27,867 bases of DNA. Origin: an uncultured Eubacterium sp. GTDB taxonomy: Bacteria > Bacillota > Clostridia > Lachnospirales > Lachnospiraceae. Every line of letters begins with the position of its first letter. Positions within the stretch are counted from its first letter, which is position 1. The stretch is taken from assembly GCA_934317205.1 (NCBI GenBank), contig CAKREL010000020.1:1-27867 (forward strand), in the 5' to 3' direction. Under the pieces are notes generated by a model that saw nothing but the letters and a program-made list of their open reading frames with translations, was not told where the DNA came from and made no database searches. The position numbers and the translations under genes were made by a program. Positions 7,302 through 13,315 of the stretch are shown here, piece after piece.

Positions 7302-9389
7302 TTACTGGCCACTGGTATCGTCTTCTGCACTCTGTGGTGCCTGTGTCGGAACCTCACTTTCCATAGACTCAGTCGTCACTTCTACTGGTGTACCTTCACC
7401 GGTAATACCAATTCCTTCATTTGTACCCTTCTTTTCCTCATCCGGATAAACTCCCAAGTATGGCAATGCCTCTTTTAAAATTTCTCTGGCAATACTCTGT
7501 GCATAATAGCTGTGTGCCTGATCCGCTGAGTTTGCCTCATCTACTACTACATATATCGCAACCTGCGGATTATCTGCAGGTACCGATCCAATAAATGATA
7601 CCAGATATTTTCTGGCAGAACGCGGCAGTTTCTGTGCTGTACCGGTTTTTCCACCCATGGAATAACCATCTACTTTTGCTTTTTTACCGGAACCATTTAC
7701 CACAACTCCCTGCAGATACTGCCGGATTGTTGCCGAAGTTTCTTCGGAAATCGTTTCTTTGATCAGTGTCGGTTCAATATTTTGTACCGTATTTCCATTT
7801 ACATCCTCAATCTTACATACCATATGTGGCTGATAATATTTACCGCCATTGATCAGGGAACAATACCCTGCGATCATCTGGATCATAGTTACGTTATAAC
7901 TCTGTCCAAAAGAGTTTGTTGCAAGGTTGATCGTACTTAACTGATCTTCCGGATAAATCAGAGAATCCGTTCTGGCCTCACCTGGCAGATCAATGTTTGT
8001 CTTTAATCCAAAATTAAAAATCTGCTGATACCGGCTGAAATTAGCCGGTCCGATCAGGTAGGACATCTGCATCAATGCATCATTGCAGGAATTTTCAAGC
8101 GCCTGCTGAACTGTTTCTACCCCATGTCCGGACCTTTTAATACAGCTGATATGATGATTTGCGATTGTTTCGCCACCATCACAGTAAAACGTCTCATTTC
8201 CAGTCAATGTACCACTGTCAAGTCCAGTCGCAACGGTAAAAGGTTTTGCTGTAGATCCTGGTTCAAAAGTAGATGAGACACAGAAATTATTCCACACCTG
8301 GTTCAGCAACGCCAGATGATGAATCTGATCTAACTGTTCCTGACTATAGTGCTCGTTGAGAGCTGCATTCCACTGGTCATCTGTCATGGCATTTATTTCA
8401 TCCAGACTGTAATACTTCTTCAGTTCTACACGCTCTGCCTGTTTGATAATCGTTGCACGCTCATCATCTGTAAAGTATTTCTCCGTATCTGCATCCCATG
8501 GATCCTGCAGACTGAACGTACGATTTGTCGCCATAGCCAGAACTTCTCCGCTGTTCGGATCCATCATGATCACACCAATATTTTTGGCACCTTCATGAGA
8601 AGAATCTTTCATGGCATTGTTAAATTCTGCAATCTTACTTTCCACAATGGATTGCAAATTTGCATCAATCGTAGAAACCACATTATATCCATCTGTGGCT
8701 TCTTTGACCTTGATCTCATAATTAGAATCAGCATTTACATATCCATATTCTTTACCATCAATACCATTTAATGTACTGTTATAATAATCCTCCAGTCCAC
8801 CGATTCCTTCATTACCGGATGTGGTAAATCCCAGAATGGAACATGCCAGCGAATCATATGGATAATTTCTGATATATTCCTTTTCAAACCATACGCCTTT
8901 GATATTTTTACCTGTCTTCTTATCATTCTGCAATGATTCAAACTGAGCAATTTCTTCGTATGGCAATTTCTTTGCCAGTACATAATACCGTTTTTTGGGA
9001 TTTGCACTGACATAAGCACGCAGTTCTTCTGTATCCAGGCCAAAGCACTGATTCAATGCAGACAATGTCGGCTCCAGATAATCATTTTTTGATGTCAGAA
9101 CATAGCAATCTAAAATGACATTGTAAACATCCGTACTCGTTGCCAGAACGGTCCCCTTTCTATCTACAATGTCACCCCTGCGGAATGGTATGGTCTTGCT
9201 GCTGTATTCCTGCTGATTCAGCACAATCTTGGCATACTTGTCACCGCTTTTTAATTCAATATAAGCTAAACGTCCCACCAGGCAGATGAGAACACCTGCA
9301 ATGGCAATAAAGAAAATAAGCATCTTTGCCTTCATTCTGGTGAGAAATTTATATGTCTTTTCTTCTTTTTTTCGTCTTCTGGGTTTCAT
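7302..9389 (-). CDS. Class B penicillin-binding protein, FtsI/PBP2-like septal transpeptidase
   Basis: This is a D,D-transpeptidase expected to partner FtsW at the septum. The 695 residues have a basic start (MKPRRRKKEEK), a membrane helix at about 22-40, the dimer domain beginning FRRGDIVDRKG (69-79), and a transpeptidase with STAK (S379, K382), SCN (434-436) and the canonical KTG (581-583). Compared with its neighbour, it carries about 45 extra charged, helix-prone residues just before the active-site serine (about 300-362). It also has an acidic, Thr/Ser/Glu-rich tail after about residue 650 and no PASTA domain. A GGAGGAG Shine-Dalgarno precedes the ATG. It follows the ftsL-like gene, the normal position for ftsI/pbpB. 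Confidence 0.85.
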   Translation of the reverse strand: MKPRRRKKEEKTYKFLTRMKAKMLIFFIAIAGVLICLVGRLAYIELKSGDKYAKIVLNQQEYSSKTIPFRRGDIVDRKGTVLATSTDVYNVILDCYVLTSKNDYLEPTLSALNQCFGLDTEELRAYVSANPKKRYYVLAKKLPYEEIAQFESLQNDKKTGKNIKGVWFEKEYIRNYPYDSLACSILGFTTSGNEGIGGLEDYYNSTLNGIDGKEYGYVNADSNYEIKVKEATDGYNVVSTIDANLQSIVESKIAEFNNAMKDSSHEGAKNIGVIMMDPNSGEVLAMATNRTFSLQDPWDADTEKYFTDDERATIIKQAERVELKKYYSLDEINAMTDDQWNAALNEHYSQEQLDQIHHLALLNQVWNNFCVSSTFEPGSTAKPFTVATGLDSGTLTGNETFYCDGGETIANHHISCIKRSGHGVETVQQALENSCNDALMQMSYLIGPANFSRYQQIFNFGLKTNIDLPGEARTDSLIYPEDQLSTINLATNSFGQSYNVTMIQMIAGYCSLINGGKYYQPHMVCKIEDVNGNTVQNIEPTLIKETISEETSATIRQYLQGVVVNGSGKKAKVDGYSMGGKTGTAQKLPRSARKYLVSFIGSVPADNPQVAIYVVVDEANSADQAHSYYAQSIAREILKEALPYLGVYPDEEKKGTNEGIGITGEGTPVEVTTESMESEVPTQAPQSAEDDTSGQ

Positions 9390-9407
9390 TCGCTCTCCTC
9401 CACAGGA

Positions 9408-9899
9408 TTAATTGGATGGAATTTCCCCATACTGGTTCATATAATCACTGTTCTCTACAGTGTAATAGCGAACCTGCTCACTCCCCGGCATTACCATGCC
9501 AAGCCCCTTTGCAGCTTCACGTACCTGATCAAGATTCATTGTTGTCTCCAATCTCTTCTCAGCAGCCACATTATCTGCCTTTGTCTCAGCAATCTGGCTC
9601 TCGATAGATGCAATATTTGCCAGCCGCGTTGTCACATCAGACTGCAGATGGATAAATACTGCACATACCATAAAACAGACCACAGTTGCTGCAGCCAGAA
9701 ATCCTACATAGCCACGGTTCATTGCCATTGCTCTCTGCTGATTCTGCTTTGCCGCATTTCTTCTGATCCGTTCTCTGCGCAGCTCTTCCTGCGTCTTTTC
9801 TACGTGCTGCTCTCTTCTGACCGGTGCCACTTCCCGCTGTCTGACTACATTTCCTTCTATATAAGAACTACGTCGATATTGTCTGTCTCTACTTTCCAT
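9408..9899 (-). CDS. ftsL: FtsL-like cell division protein
   Basis: This is a small bitopic protein of the septum. It has a strongly charged cytoplasmic region (about residues 1-60, rich in R, E and Q), one membrane helix around GYVGFLAAATVVCFMVCAVF (about 63-83), then an extracellular heptad-rich, coiled-coil-like segment (SDVTTRLANIASIESQIAET onward) and a short tail ending in a GLGMVMP-type motif typical of FtsL/DivIC. The position between rsmH and the PBP gene is the classic ftsL slot. FtsL is poorly conserved, so the call rests on architecture and location. The start is uncertain: ATG 9897-9899 is used here, and an in-frame GTG at 9909-9911 is possible. Neither has a clear ribosome site. 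Confidence 0.78.
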   Translation of the reverse strand: MESRDRQYRRSSYIEGNVVRQREVAPVRREQHVEKTQEELRRERIRRNAAKQNQQRAMAMNRGYVGFLAAATVVCFMVCAVFIHLQSDVTTRLANIASIESQIAETKADNVAAEKRLETTMNLDQVREAAKGLGMVMPGSEQVRYYTVENSDYMNQYGEIPSN

Positions 9900-9949
9900 T
9901 TTTTCATACACTTTCTAAATATTATAAATATTCTAAATATACATTGTCT

Positions 9950-10888
9950 TTATCTCCGCTCAAACACACGTAATTTTGCGCTCTTTGAACGTTTGTTATG
10001 CTCCAGTTCTTCTTCGGATGGAAGAATAGGTTTTCTCGTGATTGTTTTTCCCAATGATTCTTTTCCGCACACACACACCGGAAAATTCGGTGGGCAGGTA
10101 CATGGATTTTCATTTCTCTTAAAATTGGTCTTGACGATGCGATCTTCGAGAGAATGAAATGTGATGATACACAAACGCCCTCCCGGTTTCAACATACGGA
10201 TCATCTCATCCAGAGAATTCTCCAGCACATCTAATTCATGGTTCAGTTCAATACGGATGGCCTGATAGGTACGTTTTGCCGGATGTCCGCCAGTTGCACG
10301 AACCTTCGCCGGTATCGCCGCCCGGATAATTTCATTTAACTGTCCGGTTGTCTCAATCGGCTCTTTTTCTCTGGCCTGAACGATATGCTTTGCAATATTT
10401 TTTGCAAATTTATCTTCCCCGTAATCGCGAATCATACGATATAATTCCTGCTCGCTGTAATTTGCCAGAATATCCTTCGCTGTCAAAGTCTGACGCTGAT
10501 CCATTCTCATATCCAATGGAGCATTTTCTTCTTTGTAAGTAAATCCTCTGGCCGGTTCATCCAGCTGATAAGATGAAACACCCAGATCCAGCATAATACC
10601 GTCAACCTGCTCAATTCCAATTTCACGCAAGCGCGCCGGCATCTCACAATAATTACTGCGGATGATCGTTACTTTATCCTGAAAAGGTTCCAGTCGTTTC
10701 GTCGCCGCTGCAATCGCATCTGCATCCTGATCGATTCCGATGAGCCTTCCCTTTTCTGAAATTCTGCTGCAGATCTCATAACTGTGACCTGCGCCACCCA
10801 GCGTTCCATCCACGTAGATACCATCCGGGTCAGTGATCAGATTGCTGACGGTTTCATCTAACAATACTGATATATGCGAAAAATCCAT
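9950..10888 (-). CDS. rsmH: 16S rRNA (cytosine-1402-N4)-methyltransferase RsmH (MraW)
   Basis: This is a cytoplasmic SAM-dependent enzyme that methylates N4 of C1402 in the 16S rRNA decoding centre. The 312 residues begin [10 protein letters not shown] and show the SAM-binding motif [10 protein letters not shown] (27-36), the [12 protein letters not shown] stretch, the [17 protein letters not shown] loop and the C-terminal [10 protein letters not shown] signature. Its length matches the family. The ATG follows AGGAGG about ten bases upstream and lies 26 bases after the mraZ stop, so both are in one transcript. This is the standard second gene of dcw clusters. Confidence 0.96.
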   Translation of the reverse strand: MDFSHISVLLDETVSNLITDPDGIYVDGTLGGAGHSYEICSRISEKGRLIGIDQDADAIAAATKRLEPFQDKVTIIRSNYCEMPARLREIGIEQVDGIMLDLGVSSYQLDEPARGFTYKEENAPLDMRMDQRQTLTAKDILANYSEQELYRMIRDYGEDKFAKNIAKHIVQAREKEPIETTGQLNEIIRAAIPAKVRATGGHPAKRTYQAIRIELNHELDVLENSLDEMIRMLKPGGRLCIITFHSLEDRIVKTNFKRNENPCTCPPNFPVCVCGKESLGKTITRKPILPSEEELEHNKRSKSAKLRVFERR

Positions 10889-10914
10889 ATTCCGCCTGCC
10901 TCCTGTCAGTTTGT

Positions 10915-11355
10915 TTATATTCCCAGACCAAGTTCTGCCATATGTTCAGCTACTTCGTCCATATCTTCATACTCATTTTCACCAAGCCAACGCTCCTTAC
11001 TCCAGATTTCCACCCGGTTCAGAACACCAACCAGCACTGCGTCTTTTCCAATTCCTGCAAATTCACGCAATACAGATGGAATCAGGATTCTTCCCTGCTT
11101 GTCCACCTCACAGTCAGCAGCTCCTGCAAAAAAGAAACGTGAAAACTTACGTGCATCCTTTGTGGTCAGCGGTAATTCACGGAATTTGTTTTCGATATTC
11201 TCCCACTCTTCATTTGGATATACAAACAGACACCCGTCCAGTCCTTTTGTGACTACGAATGTCTCACCCAGTGATTCACGGAATTTTGCCGGCACAATCA
11301 ATCTGCCTTTGGCATCTACGGTATGATTGTATTCGCCTTTAAATCCGCGTCCCAT
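10915..11355 (-). CDS. mraZ: Transcriptional regulator MraZ
   Basis: This is a DNA-binding protein with two SpoVT/AbrB-like folds that assembles into rings and controls its own dcw operon. Both repeats are visible: [21 protein letters not shown] near the start and [21 protein letters not shown] in the second half. I start it at ATG 11353-11355 (146 residues): an AGGAAGG Shine-Dalgarno (11364-11370) is eight bases upstream. The in-frame GTG at 11362-11364 overlaps that ribosome site and is unlikely to be used. It is the first gene of the cluster, and its leader contains a ladder of MraZ-type boxes, consistent with autoregulation. Confidence 0.95.
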   Translation of the reverse strand: MGRGFKGEYNHTVDAKGRLIVPAKFRESLGETFVVTKGLDGCLFVYPNEEWENIENKFRELPLTTKDARKFSRFFFAGAADCEVDKQGRILIPSVLREFAGIGKDAVLVGVLNRVEIWSKERWLGENEYEDMDEVAEHMAELGLGI

Positions 11356-11397
11356 CGAAAACACCTTCCTTTCCGGCTTATTTAAACGGTGTTTCGG

Positions 11398-11427
11398 TTA
11401 TCAACAAAGTTATCCACATTATCCACT
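11398..11427 (+). promoter_or_regulatory. Cluster of three DnaA-box-like 9-mers in the mraZ leader
   Basis: Reading the plus strand, TTATCAACA (11398-11406), TTATCCACA (11410-11418, a perfect match to the DnaA-box consensus) and TTATCCACT (11419-11427) lie in the same orientation within 30 bases. They sit between the predicted mraZ promoter and the mraZ ribosome site and overlap the downstream MraZ boxes. The sequence matches are seen directly; DnaA binding is inferred. Confidence 0.5.
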
Positions 11428-11458
11428 TTCTCCCCTTTTACACCACTTTCCACCACTT
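11413..11458 (-). promoter_or_regulatory. MraZ box ladder (10-base period)
   Basis: On the minus strand the region splits into consecutive 10-base blocks: AAAGTGGTGG, AAAGTGGTGT, AAAAGGGGAG, AAAGTGGATA and ATGTGGATA. This is an AAAGTGG core repeated with three-base spacers, the arrangement described for MraZ operators. Three cores are exact, and the third and fifth are degenerate. The ladder begins about ten bases downstream of the predicted -10 element of the mraZ promoter. Confidence 0.75.
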
Positions 11459-11468
11459 TTATTTAAAT

Positions 11469-11497
11469 AGTATAGCATTTACCATTAAAAATCAATA
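11469..11497 (-). promoter_or_regulatory. Promoter of the mraZ/dcw operon
   Basis: The -10 TATACT (11469-11474) is preceded by TGC, making an extended -10. Seventeen bases upstream is a weak -35 TATTGA (11492-11497). The predicted start, near 11462, lies just ahead of the MraZ boxes, so MraZ bound there would block initiation or early elongation. Confidence 0.65.
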
Positions 11498-11500
11498 GAA

Positions 11501-11520
11501 TTTTGCGTTCCAACGCAAAA
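11501..11520. repeat. Near-perfect palindrome upstream of the mraZ promoter
   Basis: Two nine-base arms, TTTTGCGTT and AACGCAAAA, flank a two-base centre. The palindrome abuts the -35 region of the mraZ promoter, where an activator or repressor would bind. A two-base loop is too small for an RNA hairpin, so a protein-binding site is the likelier reading. Confidence 0.4.
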
Positions 11521-11555
11521 AAAATGCTCAAACAGGCTCTGTTTGAACATTTTTT
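11517..11555 (-). terminator. Intrinsic terminator after the Spo0E-like gene (bidirectional form)
   Basis: CAAACAG (11529-11535) and CTGTTTG (11539-11545) form a stem with a three-base loop, extended outward through one mismatch into flanking A and T runs. On the minus strand the hairpin is followed by eight T residues, as expected for a terminator ending the Spo0E-like transcript 50 bases after its stop and insulating mraZ. The plus strand also ends in a T run. Confidence 0.8.
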
Positions 11556-11607
11556 CCAGATTATTCCATTTTCGATCCCCATCGGGCATTTTTTCTCAAA
11601 AAAACTA

Positions 11608-11760
11608 CTACAACTCCTGATAATACTTCTCCAGTAACGCATCTACACGTTTGCTCTGCTCATATACCGCATCATGCTCTAATCCATTTTGCAACACCAG
11701 TTCCTCAAGCATTCTTTTTTCCTGCCGGATCATTTCCATCAGTTCTGCTTTATTCTGCAT
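11608..11760 (-). CDS. Spo0E-like sporulation regulatory aspartyl-phosphatase family protein
   Basis: This is a 50-residue protein that is easy to miss. It starts MQNKAELMEMIRQEKRMLEE, is predicted to be two helices, and contains SKRVD near residues 38-42, matching the SxxxD signature of Spo0E-family phosphatases that remove phosphate from Spo0A~P and so delay sporulation. A strong Shine-Dalgarno (AGGAGG) lies six or seven bases upstream of the ATG. The length is within the family's short range. It has its own promoter-like sequences upstream and a terminator downstream, so it is a separate unit beside the dcw cluster. The family call rests on the motif and the helix-pair pattern; the partner response regulator is inferred. 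Confidence 0.75.
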   Translation of the reverse strand: MQNKAELMEMIRQEKRMLEELVLQNGLEHDAVYEQSKRVDALLEKYYQEL

Positions 11761-11801
11761 TTTATATCCTCCTAGAGGTCTTCCTCCACCTTATGTACCC
11801 T

Positions 11802-11831
11802 TATATAAATACCTTTATCCATTTGTTACAA
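11802..11831 (-). promoter_or_regulatory. Proximal promoter of the Spo0E-like gene
   Basis: The minus strand reads TTGTAA (11826-11831), 18 bases, then TATATA (11802-11807). The predicted transcript would start about 35 bases before the ATG of the Spo0E-like gene. Confidence 0.45.
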
Positions 11832-11856
11832 TCTGATGTTTTCTTGTTTCATGAGC

Positions 11857-11897
11857 TGCATGCCCGGAAAGAACAGCTCTCTTTCCGGAATCATGCA
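11857..11897 (-). ncRNA. Strong hairpin with possible pseudoknot upstream of the Spo0E-like gene
   Basis: The arms TGCATG...CCGGAAAG (11857-11871) and CTTTCCGG...CATGCA (11881-11897) pair over 14 base pairs around a small asymmetric internal loop. There is no T run on either side, so it is not an ordinary terminator. The hairpin loop contains CAGCTC (plus strand, 11874-11879), the exact complement of GAGCTG at 11853-11858, so an H-type pseudoknot or alternative fold is possible. A distal promoter-like sequence would start RNA right at its first base. No known RNA family is recognised. Confidence 0.4.
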
Positions 11898-11902
11898 ACT
11901 AT

Positions 11903-11932
11903 ATTCTACTATCATTTTTTCTTAAAAGTCAA
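11903..11932 (-). promoter_or_regulatory. Distal promoter-like sequence reading into the hairpin
   Basis: The minus strand reads TTGACT (11927-11932), an 18-base spacer, and TAGAAT (11903-11908). Initiation about seven bases downstream falls near 11896, the first base of the hairpin at 11857-11897. The transcript would run on to the Spo0E-like gene with a leader of about 135 bases. Confidence 0.45.
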
Positions 11933-11975
11933 ATATAAGTTATCGACAAAAATCTACACACCGCTTCCAATTTCG

Positions 11976-12290
11976 TTAACGGCTGCAAAAATCTGCACAT
12001 TCGGTCTCATGGCAAGTACATGCCTGACTTCCACCTCCGATACCAATGCTCTCTGCACAGCACTTACAGTCACAATTGTGCACGCAGTTGGAGGCCTCAC
12101 AGTCAATTGTGACTGTACTGCTGGCCTGTCCCACAGAATTGCTGGTACTGCCATCTCTTCCGCGAAAACTCTCACAGCAAGTATCACTTGCCTTCTTTGC
12201 ATTGGAACCACCAACGGTAATATCTTCTTTTGCACAATAATGATCCTGATTATACATGCAGCTTGTTACTGAACAGTCTAACTGAGTCAT
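11976..12290 (-). CDS. Cysteine-rich protein with two DUF1540-type units
   Basis: This is a protein of 104 residues of unknown function. Two similar cysteine-rich units are seen: residues 2-40 (from LDCSVTSCMYN, with cysteines in a CxxxxC plus distal C and CC pattern) and 60-102 (from IDCEASNCVHNCDCKCC). They are joined by a Gly/Ser-rich linker. There are 15 cysteines in all, suggesting metal binding. The pattern matches DUF1540, common in Clostridia. It has no signal peptide. The start is the ATG at 12288-12290, eight bases after AAAGGAGG; the GTG directly before it is too close to that site. It is a single-gene unit between the SEC-C and Spo0E-like genes, with no clear terminator of its own apart from the hairpin at 11857-11897. 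Confidence 0.85.
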   Translation of the reverse strand: MTQLDCSVTSCMYNQDHYCAKEDITVGGSNAKKASDTCCESFRGRDGSTSNSVGQASSTVTIDCEASNCVHNCDCKCCAESIGIGGGSQACTCHETECADFCSR

Positions 12291-12322
12291 CACAAACTCC
12301 TCCTTTGATTTTTATACAGAAG

Positions 12323-12373
12323 AAGTATGTGCATATTACAAATATTTATACCGTTTCCGCATAAATTCATGAA
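12323..12373 (-). promoter_or_regulatory. Ambiguous promoter region of the DUF1540 gene
   Basis: Two readings overlap on the minus strand. A SigA-like pair is TTCATG (12368-12373), 17 bases, TATAAA (12345-12350). A forespore-sigma-like pair is GTATA (12347-12351), 17 bases, CATACTT (12323-12329), which resembles SigF/SigG promoters. Neither is a strong match. Confidence 0.25.
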
Positions 12374-12400
12374 TGCGCTCGCATTTTTGTTGCGAAATCA

Positions 12401-12444
12401 AAAAAATACCTGTGACAAAATAACTTACACTTCATCACAGGTAT
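12401..12444 (-). terminator. Intrinsic terminator of the SEC-C gene
   Basis: A perfect ten-base stem, ATACCTGTGA (12406-12415) and TCACAGGTAT (12435-12444), encloses a 19-base loop. On the minus strand it is followed by six T residues (12401-12406). It lies 49 bases after the SEC-C gene stop. Confidence 0.8.
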
Positions 12445-12492
12445 TTTCCTTATTCATTTTTAATTGATTTTGAACAATTATAAACGTTTGTC

Positions 12493-12999
12493 TTATTTAT
12501 TTCTTCCACAGCATTTTTTGTATTTCTTGCCGCTTCCGCATGGACACGGATCGTTCGGATATACTTTTGCTTCTTTGATAATTGTTCCAGATTTTTTCTG
12601 CTCAGTATATAACTGTTTTAATTTATCCTCCGGGAAGATCTCTTTCCACTGAGGAAGTTCATACAGCCAGTCTGCTTTTGCTTCTACCATGTTTTTGTAA
12701 AGTTTCTCTTTGTCAAATGCAAGACTTACATGGCTGTCCTCTTTCAAATCCTCAAGTTCATTCGGAGTAACAAGGCTCTCATCAATTCCATCAAGGAAAC
12801 CAACCATAGCCATAACTTCAATTTCAAAACGATCTGCCAGTTCTTTGACTGTTCCTTCTACCACCTCATCCGGATTGGAAAGAAGTTTTTCATATACACT
12901 TTTCTCAATTGCAAAGTAACGGCTCCAGAACTCCTGAAGCTGACCTCTGTCTGCTTTTTCATTAAAGGCAATTGCCTGCCAATCCTGTAATAATCCCAT
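12493..12999 (-). CDS. SEC-C motif (zinc-binding) domain protein
   Basis: This is a soluble protein of about 168 residues. The last 20 residues hold a SEC-C motif, [16 protein letters not shown], with the CxC...CC zinc ligands first known from the SecA C-terminus. The preceding part is helical and acidic, with no recognised enzyme domain. The SEC-C motif suggests contact with ribosomes or SecB-like partners, but the role is unknown. I start it at ATG 12997-12999, eight bases after AAAGGTGG (13008-13015); the in-frame GTG at 13009-13011 lies within that ribosome site. It is monocistronic, with a good promoter upstream and a terminator downstream. Confidence 0.85.
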   Translation of the reverse strand: MGLLQDWQAIAFNEKADRGQLQEFWSRYFAIEKSVYEKLLSNPDEVVEGTVKELADRFEIEVMAMVGFLDGIDESLVTPNELEDLKEDSHVSLAFDKEKLYKNMVEAKADWLYELPQWKEIFPEDKLKQLYTEQKKSGTIIKEAKVYPNDPCPCGSGKKYKKCCGRNK

Positions 13000-13054
13000 T
13001 ATTTTTTCCACCTTTTGTTTATTTTATTCGTCATTACGCGCTATCGCATGTTTT

Positions 13055-13084
13055 AGTATACCTCATGTGCACTATGTTTGTAAA
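13055..13084 (-). promoter_or_regulatory. SigA-type promoter of the SEC-C gene
   Basis: On the minus strand, TTTACA (13079-13084) and TATACT (13055-13060) are 18 bases apart. This gives a leader of about 50 bases before the ATG at 12999. Confidence 0.65.
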
Positions 13085-13100
13085 CTCTATTTTTATGAAT

Positions 13101-13189
13101 AAAAACGTTTTTCCTGGCCATACTTACAGTAAGGCGGCAGATATTTTTGATTACCCCCATACATCTGCCGTCCAGGCCGGTATACCGGC
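13101..13189. repeat. Cluster of inverted repeats in the SEC-C/araA intergenic region
   Basis: The gap of about 300 bases between the SEC-C gene and araA holds no convincing gene. It contains a 12-base palindrome AAAAACGTTTTT (13101-13112), an extended hairpin in which CCTGG (13113-13117) pairs with CCAGG (13172-13176) around an inner stem CGGCAGAT/ATCTGCCG (13135-13142, 13163-13170), and a perfect 14-base palindrome GCCGGTATACCGGC (13176-13189). A further small hairpin, GGAAAG/CTTTCC, lies at 13233-13250. The function and strand are unknown. Confidence 0.45.
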
Positions 13190-13255
13190 ACAAAAGACAA
13201 GTTTTTTAACTTATCCTCCCCTATTTATGACAGGAAAGCTCTTACTTTCCAATCC

Positions 13256-13297
13256 AAAGAGATCGCCACGGATTTTATTTTCCGTGACGATCTCTTT
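13256..13297 (-). terminator. Hairpin terminator after the ara operon
   Basis: The arms 13256-13271 and 13282-13297 pair over 16 positions, starting 19 bases after the araA stop. In minus-strand RNA every position pairs, including one G-U wobble at 13266/13287, whereas plus-strand RNA has an A-C mismatch there. The fold therefore seems maintained for the ara transcript. The minus-strand T tract is short (TCTTT), so termination may be partial, or the hairpin may protect the 3' end. Confidence 0.7.
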
Positions 13298-13315
13298 TTC
13301 TTCTAACCTGGATAC

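Noticed and set aside
11501..11520. Palindrome read as a LexA box or a terminator
   Set aside because: It does not fit the GAAC-N4-GTTC SOS pattern in the right order, and its two-base centre is too small for an RNA loop.
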